Positions 22,941 through 35,108 of a DNA stretch of 64,000 nt are shown piece after piece. The notes beneath the pieces are model-generated. The model saw nothing but the letters and a program-made list of their open reading frames with translations, was not told the origin of the DNA and did not search any database. The stretch is from Zygnema cylindricum (Eukaryota > Streptophyta > Zygnematophyceae > Zygnematales > Zygnemataceae): NCBI GenBank assembly GCA_037447655.1, contig JBBHKE010001973.1, forward strand, positions 277,326 to 341,325, written 5' to 3'. Numbering within the stretch: position 1 is the first letter of the stretch; each line of letters starts with the position of its first letter. A program made the translations under genes and the position numbers.

Positions 22941-25222
22941 AGAAAGTGGCTTTCACATTAAAATCTTCATCTGCAATGAAGCAGAAAAGATATTGAATGG
23001 ACTTTAAGAGCATTCGCAAGAAAAAAATAGTGAACATTTAACAAATGTGAAGGGAATTCTTATCCATTATTCAAACGATCAAAAGAGGATACTGGTTTTG
23101 TGAGCTTACCATACTTATATTTTTACAGTTTTCCTTCCCCTCGGTATTTTTAAAACGTTTTCTTCGGTTCTTCCAATGTAGCATGCTCCCCTAATCTATA
23201 CTACAGTCCACATAATATACCTATACTTACAGTTCATGTTCTAGATTTATTGCCTTACTGTTTACAGCTTTCAATTCCATCTCCTACTCATTTAATATGC
23301 ATTATTTCCACTATATTTCTTATGCTACAGTAGTTTTTTGGCTACAATTAACCATGATTTCTACTGGAAGATGCTCACTGCAATCACATTCCCACGCATT
23401 TGTAAAATATTTATTTCGACTAAACCAGTGTTTCCGAATGCCAAGGAATGCATTCTGCTAAAAAGTCATGGCTAAGCTTTTCTGTACGGACTTCACAAGA
23501 TTTAGTTTAGATTGTACGAATGACGTGGCACCCTTCCCTACGGACAGAATGTGTTTCCTGTAACAACTGAAGCTCGTTTTAAATAAAGACGACAGTTACA
23601 GTACTGTACAGTTCTGTCTGAAATTTTTTCGCACGTGTAATCTGGGGTGCGCAAAAACACGCAAGCACCGCTCTGTTAAACCTAAACGGCGCAAAGGAGG
23701 CCGTCGTGTTCACTAAAATAATGTAAAAAACTTCCCTGTACGGCTGTACGGCTGAAACCATTCCGTGAAGCCAATGTACTTCATCGACAAAAAACCCAAA
23801 AGCACGCAGAAAGTAGTGTGGACTGACGTATACGACAGTGCGGTCAAAATCCCAAAGGAGGACTTCCACTTAAAAGACTGTTCTGGAGGGACCTGTCCCT
23901 CACTATCCTGAAGCATACTAGTTTTTGGAATTCACATATAAATGTTAAAAAAAAAAAAACTACAAGCCGGTCGAACGTTTTGTCGGCTTCAATAGTCAAG
24001 AGGGCCTTATACCGTTGTACTTAAGGCGGATAACTGTAAAGCATTCCGACTTTGGTGTTTTTTATTGGAAAAGTTAAAACATCTTGTCAGTGTTCTATGC
24101 TGTATTTTGTTGTTAGTTTGATATTGGATCCTCAAAAACATGCTGCCGCTGTCATTGGCCAAGCATAAAATCGACATGTAAGACGCAATAATGCAACATT
24201 TTGGCCGGCTATAAAGAACGTCTTTTACTTTAAAAAAGGTCCACCAGACACATTCTTGAAAGTACTTCCATTTCATAAAGCTTGCATAAAACTACTCATG
24301 TTGCTGACTGGTCAATTTCAGAAACATATTTAGCTCTTATGTATAATCTTAATGAAAACATCATCACAAAAACTAGTTTTTCACAAATAGACGCCCTTTT
24401 AATTCATCTTCTTGAACTCTTTTAAGCTCACGACTTCCTGTATGATCAACACCATGCCTTTAATGTTGAACATTCATTTTCCCTCGACAAAATAATTAAT
24501 ACAAACACCATGCAAAAAAACAAAGAAACAAAAAAACAGACTTGAACATCATACAAAATGCCAGGCAATAACTACAAAATGGCAAATGGAATGCACTCCA
24601 AAATACTTATTTTTTTCATTGGATCTGCTGTATTTATGTCTGACCTTGAGATGATTCAGACATAGAATAAGAAACAACCGTAAAGAAGAAAGAACCTACT
24701 TTTGACCTGGTACCTAAATCAGGGTCGTGAACTGTACCCTTTTCTAACCTCTCTATTGAGCGCACTGAGAATCAAAAACAAAGCACAAAGACTACGAGTC
24801 TCGCAGGCTACTTTTGTATGCCTGTAATATCTAGCCTACAAGTCCTAAATAACTAGGTTTAAAACTCTTTTCATCCACCTCTTGCTAATGTTAAGCTGTT
24901 AATTGAAAAAGTCTCGAGCTTATAAGATCACCAATTTAAGCCATTAACTACAATTACTCTGCCTTGCAATTTTTCTGAGAGCTGCTCAGATGGTTGAGGA
25001 ACTGCTTGATAAGAAAAATTATCTACGAAAAATCAAAATTTTATACCAAAGCGAAGCCTACATTACTGCTCAACCGCCATAGCCTGTACATGCGAATTAG
25101 TCAATTAAAAATGCAGAAATTAGAGTTCCGCGTGTTCCTAAGTAGTTAGAACGATGCCTGGAGAAGGAAACGCTTTGGTTTCTAAGAAAGACATCTTCTG
25201 CAAATTTTTGCTATAAACCTGC

Positions 25223-28200
25223 CTAATGATGTGAGTGCATGGGACAATGATGAGTGGAAAAAAACAAGCAACTCTCATAAATTCGCTCCTCGGGTACAGC
25301 TCCCCGAGGAATACAAATAGCGAGCTCGATTCCTATTTCCCGCAATAAGAGAAGCTCCTTTCTGCCTGCTGGACTCCCATAATGTTTATCTGCCTTTAGG
25401 AAAGATACAATAATCTGACAGACTGGCGGAGAGAGACCTGCAGCAGACCAACTCCTGAAAATTGCCTCGTGGAGAGTTTTGTCACCTCCGATTCGAAGCA
25501 CATCAACATGTGTGTGATTCAACAGTGCCATGGTAGTTTCGACGGTCCTACTTTCCACCAAAATGCCCGGGACAGTGTCTTCCACCATATTCTCTGGCAA
25601 CTGAAGGGCATATCCAAATGGCTTGTCCACCATCTCCATGGGATACACCTGCTCCACATGGAAAAACAATTGTCAAGAAAGCAAATGAATACATCTCCTT
25701 CCCCTCCATTTGGCGGTTTCCTTTAGACTGCAAATATGCTATGCAACATTGAAAGAAGGTATTTGTGCAAAGTACTCACTGTCATTAATGTGTCAGTCGT
25801 TCCCAGCAGCCATGGATGAGGAATGTATTGAGGAGGCAAGGTCTCAAAGTGGTCGTCCTTCCAACGTAAACCTTCTGGTGTGCTTTCAAACACGTGTAGG
25901 TCCACTTTATGGTGTCGGATCATTTGATAATCCCATGTGAAGCTGTTGCTTGCAACCACGTAAACAACACTGGATGGCGACAATACGTCACCGAAGAAAG
26001 GCCAGTCTCCTCCAGGAAATCCCAATTTCTGAACACGCCCCAAAAAGGAACGCATACAAAGGACACGAGCCGGTGGGCCATCCCACCGAAGCACCAAACT
26101 CTGAAACTCGCGCCAATCTCGTTCACACTCTGTTAGATTTCGCTGGCGAATGTATTTCCTGACTGCGGCAAACTCTGGACCTGCATCGTTGTCATATATG
26201 GTTTCCCAGCCATCTTCCCAGCCATCCTCCGCCTCACAGAGATCCACACCACTAACTTCTGGCCCAAAAACTCGCTTTTCGGGCAGCTTCAAAATGTATT
26301 TCTCCGACTCCTCTCCTACGACTGTCGGTGCACATGGGCGACACTTGGCACCATTCAGAGGTGCCTTTGAGCTTAGAGCCGCAGCGACCGGAAATCCTTG
26401 ACTGCCTTTCTTTCTGCTGAGGATACAAAACGGAAAATTCGCACGGGACACCTTTACTTTCAAATGCTCCAATTGCGCTCGAAATGCCTTCTCCGCATTC
26501 AAATCGGAGTAACCCGCTTCGGCAAGCTCCTTTAAGACACTCAACCTTTTTAAACCCAACCAGCTCACATGTCTATATCCAACCCCGAGGCGATCGTTGA
26601 GACCGCCCCAATCTGAACCTTCGGGAATTATAAATCCCGTGCTATTGAACTCAGCCAATGGGGGAGGAGGTCCCATCCAATAGCTGTCCACACGGGTCCG
26701 CATAACCCATTTGTATCGAAATTTATGACGACGTTCAAAATCGCTTATCATAGGAACACACATCTCTATGGCCTTGAATTGTTGCATCAGTTGCTGTTAC
26801 ACACACAAGAGAGGGAATTCCCAAATAAGATGGATGGAGATAAGCTGAAGAGGTCCTGACTCTATTGTGGCGAGAGAGACATACAGAAGCTAGAAACGTT
26901 TTTGGAAAAGGTGGATCTAATACAGAGTAAAGACAGTCAAATCTCAATTGGTTGTACATACACCTGGTAAACTGCTTCGATTTTTCAAAACAGGATGAGA
27001 TTAAAGAAGAGGTGAAAGGACAGAGATGTAACAAGGAACCTATAAATCTATCCTGATTACAGAAAAATAAAGGCCTATTTAGTTCATTCAAGGACAAAAA
27101 GTCCTTAACTCTACAGTTTGAATTTTGTCACATCCCGTTCTTTACAGTTTCCTAAGAAAAATGAAAGTTTGGCAGTAATGAGTGTGTGTCTGGGTCTGTG
27201 TTTGTGTTTACAACATCAAAATTGATCAAGAGAGTTTCAATGATCTCCCCTCTTATTTCCCCTGTCCCTTCACCTTCCTGCCCAGATTATTTGTGAGATG
27301 GAGCCCTCCAGAAGTACAACATGGCTGTATTTGCTTCTTACCTGTCGGGTAACATATTCTGGTCCTCCACGAACCCATCGCAAGACAAAATCCGACACGT
27401 CTGATTCGTTAATTGGCACATCTGGGGCAATCCGTACATTCACTACATTCGGTGCCGCAGCTTGCAAAAGAGAGAGTCTGTGAGCGTTCTCGTCCAAAGG
27501 AGAGTGGAGAAAAACGTCGCCCTCAGGGTAGGCGTTTAGCAGGTGCTCTACAATCTTAGGGCCGGTTAAGTCAAAATCACGAGCGGCTCCAACCAAACAT
27601 ATGGCAATTCGAGGTTTCTGCAACCACTCGTCACCCCGTTTACTTTGAGTTTCGGAGGAGGAAAAGTAGGACGTAGGAAGGGAATGGAAGTGTTTTGACC
27701 AACTTGTATTTCCCAGGAGGTGAAAATGCTCTTCCTGGGCAGTATATATTGATCTTGAAAATGCAAACCATGTCTACTACAGCTTCACAAATTTCAAACA
27801 GTGCCCTCAGCAGAACCATGTATCTTACAGCATTGTGTTAATGTTTACCAGAGGTTCCACACTAAAAGTAAAGCATTCTCATTAGAACCGAAACTTTTAT
27901 CCTTGCCTTCAAAGACACCTCAGTAAACAAAAAAGGCAATGATAACCTGATACCCAGTTTAACCCCACCCTGTATTTCCCAAATTTAGTGTTCTTAAAAT
28001 CAAAGGAAGACCAGCAATTCATTGTTAGAATTGATCAGCGAGAGCGACCTTGCAAGCTTCTAACTGTAAAAATGAAGGAAGGGGCTGTTAATTCCGTACC
28101 GCCCGCCATTTTGTTATTCGAAACTTGCTGAAATGAGGAGACTGCGCCAATCTCGGTCGTTCTACCTTCTCTTCCTCCTCCTCCCCTGGTGACTTTCTCT

Positions 28201-28921
28201 TCACTCGCCTCCTAATAATAGCCACATTGGTGTCATTTACAACAATCTCATCCCCAAGAATGTCTGCGTTGTCTCCCATGCCTACAAACTGAAGAGCTTC
28301 CCGACGACCATCATCCGGATGTCCACCTCTGAATGACGTCAGCTCTGACGCCATCAGCCACTCGGGCTCTTGCCGGTGGTTAAAAACCGAGTGGAGAGCA
28401 AAAATGTAAGCCAAAGGAATCAGAAGGAGACCGAGTCGGAGCAATTTTCCCGCCTTTTTCTTTCCGACAAAGAGATTTTGAACCCATGGCAGCCAAGTAA
28501 ATCTGTGTGAATTCAATACGCTCTGTTCTCCTCCTTTGACTGAGGCTACTGACGGTTTACTTCTTTTAGAATGAGACAAAGACGGAGAAACTGACGATCT
28601 ATGGAGGAGGTCGGTGGAAACAGTTGAGGACTCAGTTTCAGGAAGATCGGACAGGAAAGAGGGGCCAGAGGAAGAGCGAGAGAGTAAAGTGCTGCGCCAC
28701 GTGGCAGGTTGTTGGAAGAAGGAAAAGCATCTGACACGTGCCCCCAAGAGGACAGTGAAGCTGTCAGATTTATCCGTACAGTCTGAGCAATCCGTGCCAA
28801 GGGACAAGTGGCAGAGGTAGCGAAGACTCAGCCAAGAAGTAGGAGAGCTAGGAGGAGTCTCAGATTGTACGGAAAGAGGAATTTCTGAAGTGAAGCTCTG
28901 TCTCTGGGACTTTCTCGCCAT
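25223..28921 (-). CDS. DUF7796 glycosyltransferase-like type II membrane protein with C-terminal methyltransferase-like region (4 exons, 845 aa)
   Basis: Predicted exons (minus): 28921-28100, 27617-27342, 26793-25780, 25648-25223, all phase 0. The exon 1 donor (GTACGG) is weak. Residues 1-159 are Ser-rich and cytosolic. One membrane span (about 160-180, [17 protein letters not shown]) gives a type II, Golgi-like topology. Residues about 275-600 match plant DUF7796 proteins: [73 protein letters not shown] and SGAKCRPC-like NGAKCRPC. These are annotated as glycosyltransferase-like, with no proven substrate. After about residue 640 a second region ([45 protein letters not shown]) resembles METTL24 or FkbM-type methyltransferases, but the usual acidic residues in the DVLKIDIEG motif are changed, so activity is doubtful. 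The 3' neighbour region is empty; a truncated paralogue lies upstream. Confidence 0.83.
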
Positions 28922-30299
28922 GACAAACCACTAGAAAGAGAGAGAGAGATTAGGAAGTGTATGGTACGGATGGCATGATTAGGGCTGTTTTAGAGGAAGA
29001 AGAGACAAAAGGAGACAGACTCGCGAAACGTTGACACGTGTTAAGCAACGGGCAACGTTTGTAAGCCCGGGTTTCTTCTCTCCTGTAGCTTTTGCTGGAG
29101 CTGCTGCAGGAAGCTGCTTTTCACTCCTGTGAGATGAAGCTTTGGAAGATTGCAGCTGCAGGGAAAAGAGGACAGATTGGCTGGAGATACTTGTACGGAA
29201 CAATTTGGAATCGGACGAGTTACAAAAAGTCAAAATCGATTGGGATCGGACGGTGTGCGTTGATTACACACTAAAGGTCGACGAAGGACGGAGAAAGACA
29301 AATTTAACAAATTTATTGCAAAACTTGATTTGGAAAAACCATCCGGGTACAAAAGGGAGAAAAAACCAGAAAAACGTTAAAAAACTACAAAAGTCAAGAG
29401 AAAATGCGGTGAGTCCAAAAGTTTAAACAAACAAGACAAACGTTAACTAAAACAAGTATCAAGCAACGTATAGGAGAAAAGCCCGGGAGTGCCAGCACAT
29501 AGCGTGAGGCTTCAGCGTGGCCCGTACGATGAGAAGAAGAAGACACGTGGCGTAAGCTTCTGCTCGTCAATGATTTTCAGGAAGAGTTTTCAGGGCGCCT
29601 GGTGTGTTCACAAGGTGGCTCTGTCAGGTGTTTGCTGCTCACATTTATGAAGAAAGTATGGAAATCCGTACAATTACCGTCATCGAATTGTTTGTGAGCA
29701 CATCAGACGCCTCAACATTACTGGCATGTTCGTGTTTTGTTGTTTTTCTGCGCTGTTCTTTTGCGGGGAGGTGAAAGCAATCGTGTGAGGAAAGCTCCGT
29801 ACAAGTCGGGATCCTCCAAGATTTGCAGACATCCTACAGGCGGATCAGCCACAGAAAATCCACTATAAATGTGCGTTTAACTTTAATGTCATAACTACCT
29901 GCGAATTCAACGACTGACACGTGGATTGGACAGCCGTATAAAAGCATTGTTACAAATGCCAGACGATCTAGCTGGAACTTTTTGAAGAGAGATTGAGATT
30001 CTATTAAATAAGCTGATTCGGAAGCTCAGATTTGAACCACCGGATCAGACAACCTTCAGCAGCGGGTTTTTAACTTTTCAATGCAGCCAAAAGAGAAACT
30101 TTATTACAAAAAGTGCGATGGAAAAACCATCAAGGTTTCTGCTAACAATTGTCAGCCGCCACAGCAGGAGTCTTATTTTTTTTTCTCCTGTCCAACTGGC
30201 GTCCGCGAGAGAGTACTACAAAGTGCGAACAATTTCGTGATGAACAAAGTCGATTTTCACGTGCGCGTCTTTATAACAGGTTATGTCTACATGAGGCCG
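26099..30299. repeat. Tandem duplication unit 1 (about 4.2 kb)
   Basis: This unit matches 30552-34714 in direct orientation. It starts inside exon 3 of the DUF7796 gene (at CTCTGAAACTCGCGCC) and runs through introns, exons 2 and 1 and about 1.4 kb of upstream DNA to GAGGCCGGTG. Coding and intron parts are almost identical between units. The upstream part, from about 29400, carries many substitutions and indels. Unit spacing is 4453 bases. Confidence 0.93.
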
Positions 30300-30323
30300 G
30301 TGCGCCCGAATCGTGTGTTATAA
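29900..30323 (+). other. Candidate divergent small ORF with G-box and TATA (80 aa, at 30081-30323)
   Basis: On the + strand, GACACGTGG (about 29916-29924) is followed by TATAAAAG (about 29938-29945) and, about 135 bases later, by an ATG at 30081 opening an 80-residue frame (MQPKEKLYYKKCDGKTIKV…, two further Cys). No domain is recognised. The arrangement looks like a small promoter and leader diverging from the DUF7796 gene. In the duplicate, the TATA is TATAATAG and the frame is shortened and broken after NCQPPQQES. It may be the 5' end of a gene cut by the duplication or may be chance. Confidence 0.3.
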
Positions 30324-30551
30324 CTAAACTAGCGTAAAGCACTCAGCGGCGCCAGGGCTAATTCCACTGTTCCTAACAAGCCCCTGGGCTAGCGGGGGCC
30401 CGGTGCTGCACCCACGTTGTGACTGCTCGGCTATTACGCTACGCATATCTCAGGATCTGTTCTGAAAACACCACCAAAAAAGAAGATTACCATGTTTGAA
30501 AATGATTTTATAGCGCTTTTGCCGGAGCTTTTTTTGATTAGCGCAACCATT
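30300..30551. other. Unique spacer between the duplication units; supplies new 3' coding end of the paralogue
   Basis: These 252 bases are not part of the duplication. They include GC-rich sequence (AGCGGGGGCCCGGTGCT), an inverted TAGCGTAA/TTACGCTA pair (near 30330 and 30436) and TATAGCGCTTTTGCCGGAGC (about 30510-30530). On the minus strand the first 118 bases or so extend exon 3 of the truncated paralogue in frame to a stop at 30434. Confidence 0.7.
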
Positions 30552-33357
30552 CTCTGAAACTCGCGCCAATCTCGTTCACACTCTGTTAGATTTCGCTGGC
30601 GAATGTATTTCCTGACTGCGGCAAACTCTGGACCTGCATCGTTGTCATATATGGTTTCCCAGCCATCTTCCCAGCCATCCTCCGCCTCACAGAGATCCAC
30701 ACCACTAACTTCTGGCCCAAAAACTCGCTTTTCGGGCAGCTTCAAAATGTATTTCTCCGACTCCTCTCCTACGACTGTCGGTGCACATGGGCGACACTTG
30801 GCACCATTCAGAGGTGCCTTTGAGCTTAGAGCCGCAGCGACCGGAAATCCTTGACTGCCTTTCTTTCTGCTGAGGATACAAAACGGAAAATTCGCACGGG
30901 ACACCTTTACTTTCAAATGCTCCAATTGCGCTCGAAATGCCTTCTCCGCATTCAAATCGGAGTAACCCGCTTCGGCAAGCTCCTTTAAGACACTCAACCT
31001 TTTTAAACCCAACCAGCTCACATGTCTATATCCAACCCCGAGGCGATCGTTGAGACCGCCCCAATCTGAACCTTCGGGAATTATAAATCCCGTGCTATTG
31101 AACTCAGCCAATGGGGGAGGAGGTCCCATCCAATAGCTGTCCACACGGGTCCGCATAACCCATTTGTATCGAAATTTATGACGACGTTCAAAATCGCTTA
31201 TCATAGGAACACACATCTCTATGGCCTTGAATTGTTGCATCAGTTGCTGTTACACACACAAGAGAGGGAATTCCCAAATAAGATGGATGGAGATAAGCTG
31301 AAGAGGTCCTGACTCTATTGTGGCGAGAGAGGCATACAGAAGCTAGAAACGTTTTTGGAAAAGGTGGATCTAATACAGAGTAAAGACAGTCAAATCTCAA
31401 TTGGTTGTACATACACCTGGTAAACTGCTTCGATTTTTCAAAACAGGATGAGATTAAAGAAGAGGTGAAAGGACAGAGATGTAACAAGGAACCTATAAAT
31501 CTATCCTGATTACAGAAAAATAAAGGCCTATTTAGTTCATTCAAGGACAAAAAGTCCTTAACTCTACAGTTTGAATTTTGTCACATCCCGTTCTTTACAG
31601 TTTCCTAAGAAAAATGAAAGTTTGGCAGTAATGAGTGTGTGTCTGGGTCTGTGTTTGTGTTTACAACATCAAAATTGATCAAGAGAGTTTCAATGATCTC
31701 CCCTGTTATTTCCCGTCCCTTCACCTTCCTGCCCAGATTATTTGTGAGATGGAGCCCTCCAGAAGTACAACATGGCTGTATTTGCTTCTTACCTGTCGGG
31801 TAACATATTCTGGTCCTCCACGAACCCATCGCAAGACAAAATCCGACACGTCTGATTCGTTAATTGGCACATCTGGGGCAATCCGTACATTCACTACATT
31901 CGGTGCCGCAGCTTGCAAAAGAGAGAGTCTGTGAGCGTTCTCGTCCAAAGGAGAGTGGAGAAAAACGTCGCCCTCAGGGTAGGCGTTTAGCAGGTGCTCT
32001 ACAATCTTAGGGCCGGTTAAGTCAAAATCACGAGCGGCTCCAACCAAACATATGGCAATTCGAGGTTTCTGCAACCACTCGTCACGGAGGAGGAAAAGTA
32101 AGACGTAGGAAGGGAATGGAAGTGTTTTGACCAACTTGTATTTCCCAGGAGGTGAAAATGCTCTTCCTCGGCAATATATATTGATCTTGAAAATGCAAAC
32201 CATGTCTACTACAGCTTCACAAATTTCAAACAGTGCCCTCAGCAGAACCATGTATCTTACAGCATTGTGTTAATGTTTACCAGAGGTTCCACACTAAAAG
32301 TAAAGCATTCTCATTAGAACCGAAACTTTTATCCTTGCCTTCAAAGACACCTCAGTAAACAAAAAAGGCAATGATAACCTGATACCCAGTTTAACCCCAC
32401 CCTGTATTTCCCAAATTTAGTGTACTTAAAAATCAAAGGAAGACCAGCAATTCATTGTTAGAATTGATCAGCGAGAGCGACCTTGCGATCTTCTAACTGT
32501 AAAAATGAAGGAAGGGGCTGTTAATTCCGTACCGCCCGCCATTTTGTTATTCGAAACTTGCTGAAATGAGGAGACTGCGCCAATCTCGGTCGTTCTACCT
32601 TCTCTTCCTCCTCCTCCTCCCCTGGTAACTTTCTCTTCACTCGCCTCCTAATAATAGCCACATTGGTGTCATTTACAACAATCTCATCCCCAAGAATGTC
32701 TGCGTTGTCTCCCATGCCTACAAACTGAAGAGCTTCCCGACGACCATCATCCGGATGTCCACCTCTGAATGACGTCAGCTCTGACGCCATCAGCCACTCG
32801 GGCTCTTGCCGGTGGTTAAAAACCGAGTGGAGAGCAAAAATGTAAGCCAAAGGAATCAGAAGGAGACCGAGTCGGAGCAATTTTCCCGCCTTTTTCTTTC
32901 CGACAAAGAGATTTTGAACCCATGGCAGCCAAGTAAATCTGTGTGAATTCAATACGCTCTGTTCTCCTCCTTTGACTGAGGCTACTGACGGTTTACTTCT
33001 TTTAGAATGAGACAAAGACGGAGAAACTGACGATCTATGGAGGAGGTCGGTGGAAACAGTTGAGGACTCAGTTTCAGGAAGATCGGACAGGAAAGAGGGG
33101 CCAGAGGAAGAGCGAGAGAGTAAAGTGCTGCGCCACGTGGCAGGTTGTTGGAAGAAGGAAAAGCATCTGACACGTGCCCCCAAGAGGACAGTGAAGCTGT
33201 CAGATTTATCCGTACAGTCTGAGCAATCCGTGCCAAGGGACAAGTGGCAGAGGTAGCGAAGACTCAGCCAAGAAGTAGGAGAGCTAGGAGGAGTCTCAGA
33301 TTGTACGGAAAGAGGAATTTCTGAAGTGAAGCTCTGTCTCTGGGACTTTCTCGCCAT
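30434..33357 (-). CDS. Truncated tandem paralogue of the DUF7796 gene with novel C-terminus (3 exons, 637 aa predicted)
   Basis: Predicted exons (minus): 33357-32533, 32068-31793, 31246-30434. Exon 1 differs from the intact copy by one Ser to Leu change and one extra Glu in the Glu run. Exons 2 and 3 are essentially identical up to the duplication edge after DWREFQ. The methyltransferase-like region is missing and is replaced by about 38 residues (RMVALIKKSSGKSAIKSFSN then VIFFFGGVFRTDPEICVA) read from the unique spacer. The membrane anchor and most of the DUF7796 region remain, so a shortened enzyme could be made. A 19-base deletion before exon 2, relative to the intact copy, leaves the acceptor intact. 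Whether it is expressed or a pseudogene cannot be told. Confidence 0.75.
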
Positions 33358-34714
33358 GACAAACCACTAGAAAGAGAGAGAGAGATTAGGAAGTGTATGG
33401 TACGGATGGCATGATTAGGGCTGTTTTAGAGGAAGAAGAGACAAAAGGAGACAGACTCGAGAAACGTTGACACGTGGCAAGCAACGTTTGTAAGCCCGGG
33501 TTTCTTCTCTACTGCAGCTTTTGCTGGAGCTGCTGCAGGAAGCGGCTTCTCACTCCTGTGAGATGAAGCTTCGGAAGATTGCAGCTGCAGGGAAAAAGAG
33601 GACAGATTGGCTAGAGAAGCTTGTACGGAACAATTTGGAATCGGACGAGTTACAAAAAGTCAAAATCGATTGGGATCGGACGGTGTGCATTGATTACACA
33701 CTAAAGGTCGACGAAGGACGGAGAAAGACAAATTTAAAAACAAATATTGCAAAACTTGCTTTGGAAAAACAATCCGGGTACAAAAGGGAGAAAAAACCAG
33801 AAAAACGTTAAAAGACTGCAAAAGTCAAGAGAAAATGCGGTAAGTCTAAAAGTTTAAACAGACAAGACAAACGTTAACTAAAACAAGTATCAAGCAACGT
33901 ATAGGAGAAAAGCCCGGGAGTGACAGCACATAGCGTGACAATTGAGTGAGGCTTCAACGTGGACCGTACGATGAGAAGTAGAGGACACGTGGCGTACGCT
34001 TCTGCTCGTCAATGATTTTCTGGAAGAGTTTTCAGGAGGCCTGGTGTGTTCACAAGGTGGCTCTGTCAGGTGTTTGCTGCTCACATTTTTGACGAAAGTT
34101 TCGATAACCGTACAATTACCGTCATCGAATTGTTTGTGAGCACATGAGACGCCTCAACATTACTGGCATGTTCATGTTTTGGTGTTTTTCTGCGCTGTCC
34201 TTTTGCGGTTAAGTGCCTCCAAAAAGCAAGCGTGTGAGGAAAGTTCTGTACAAATCGGTATCCTCCAAGTTTTGCAGACATCCTACAGGCGGATCTCCCA
34301 CAGAAAATCCTCTATAAATTTGCGTTTAATGTCATAACTACCTGCGGATACTGCCTGTTCACCGACTGACACGTGGATTGAACAGCCGTATAATAGCATT
34401 GTTACAAATTCCGGAAGATCTAGCTGGAACTTTTTGAAGAGAGATTGAGACTCTATTAAATAAAGCTGATTCGGAAGCTCAGATTTGAACCACCGGATCA
34501 GACAACCTTCAGCAGCGGGTTTTTAACTTTTCAATGCAGCCAAAATATCGGAACTGTGAACAATTGTCAGCCGCCACAGCAGGAGTCCTAATTTGTTTTC
34601 TCTTGTCCAACTGGCGTCCGCGAGAGAGTACTACAAAGTGCGAACAATTTCGTCATGGACGAAGTCGATTTTCACGTGCGCGTCTTTATAGCAGGTATGT
34701 CTACACAAGGCCGG
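30552..34714. repeat. Tandem duplication unit 2
   Basis: Direct repeat of 26099-30299. Small differences include GAGAGAGGC for GAGAGAGAC in intron 2, a short deletion near 31705, the 19-base deletion near 32090 and an extra triplet in exon 1. The upstream segment 33800-34714 is clearly more diverged and lacks several short blocks found in unit 1. Confidence 0.93.
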
Positions 34715-34905
34715 TGTCAGACTCATGTAACGAAAATCGGGCTTACGGCAGTTGAACATGTATGGAAGGATGAACTACATTAATTTTGACGCGTGCTATT
34801 GGTTCACACGCGTGACTAAAGATCACATCGTGGTTCGCAATTCCGTACAGTGGTTTTCACGGGGTAGAGTATTAAGCCGTTCCACAACTTTTGGTAAATC
34901 TCATG

Positions 34906-35108
34906 CTTTTGAATCGTTATTAGCCTAAAGAAATTATTAGTGTAAAGAAAAAATTAGCGTCATTCATTCTAATAATCTGCTAGGAGACGTGCGATTATGG
35001 TCCACTTCCTTAAATAGCGTAATTTATTATATTTAAGGTATCAATGTCAAAATTTTGGGGTGCCGATATAGCGTACATAAGTCATAAGGCTAATAACGAT
35101 TCACGGTG
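34906..35108. mobile_element. TA-target MITE, degenerate left end
   Basis: The right end AATAACGATTCACGGTG is intact and the left end retains GAATCGTTATTAG. The interior resembles the MITE at 8083-8281 in inverted orientation. A hAT-type element abuts its right edge. Confidence 0.75.

Noticed and set aside
22762-23037. Long Ser/Leu and Arg/Glu frames across the GA-rich tract
   Set aside because: They are translations of GGGAGA repeats, with no conserved domain.
23579-23916. Minus-strand frames of 67-96 residues
   Set aside because: No domain, no splice context and no similar sequence in the window.
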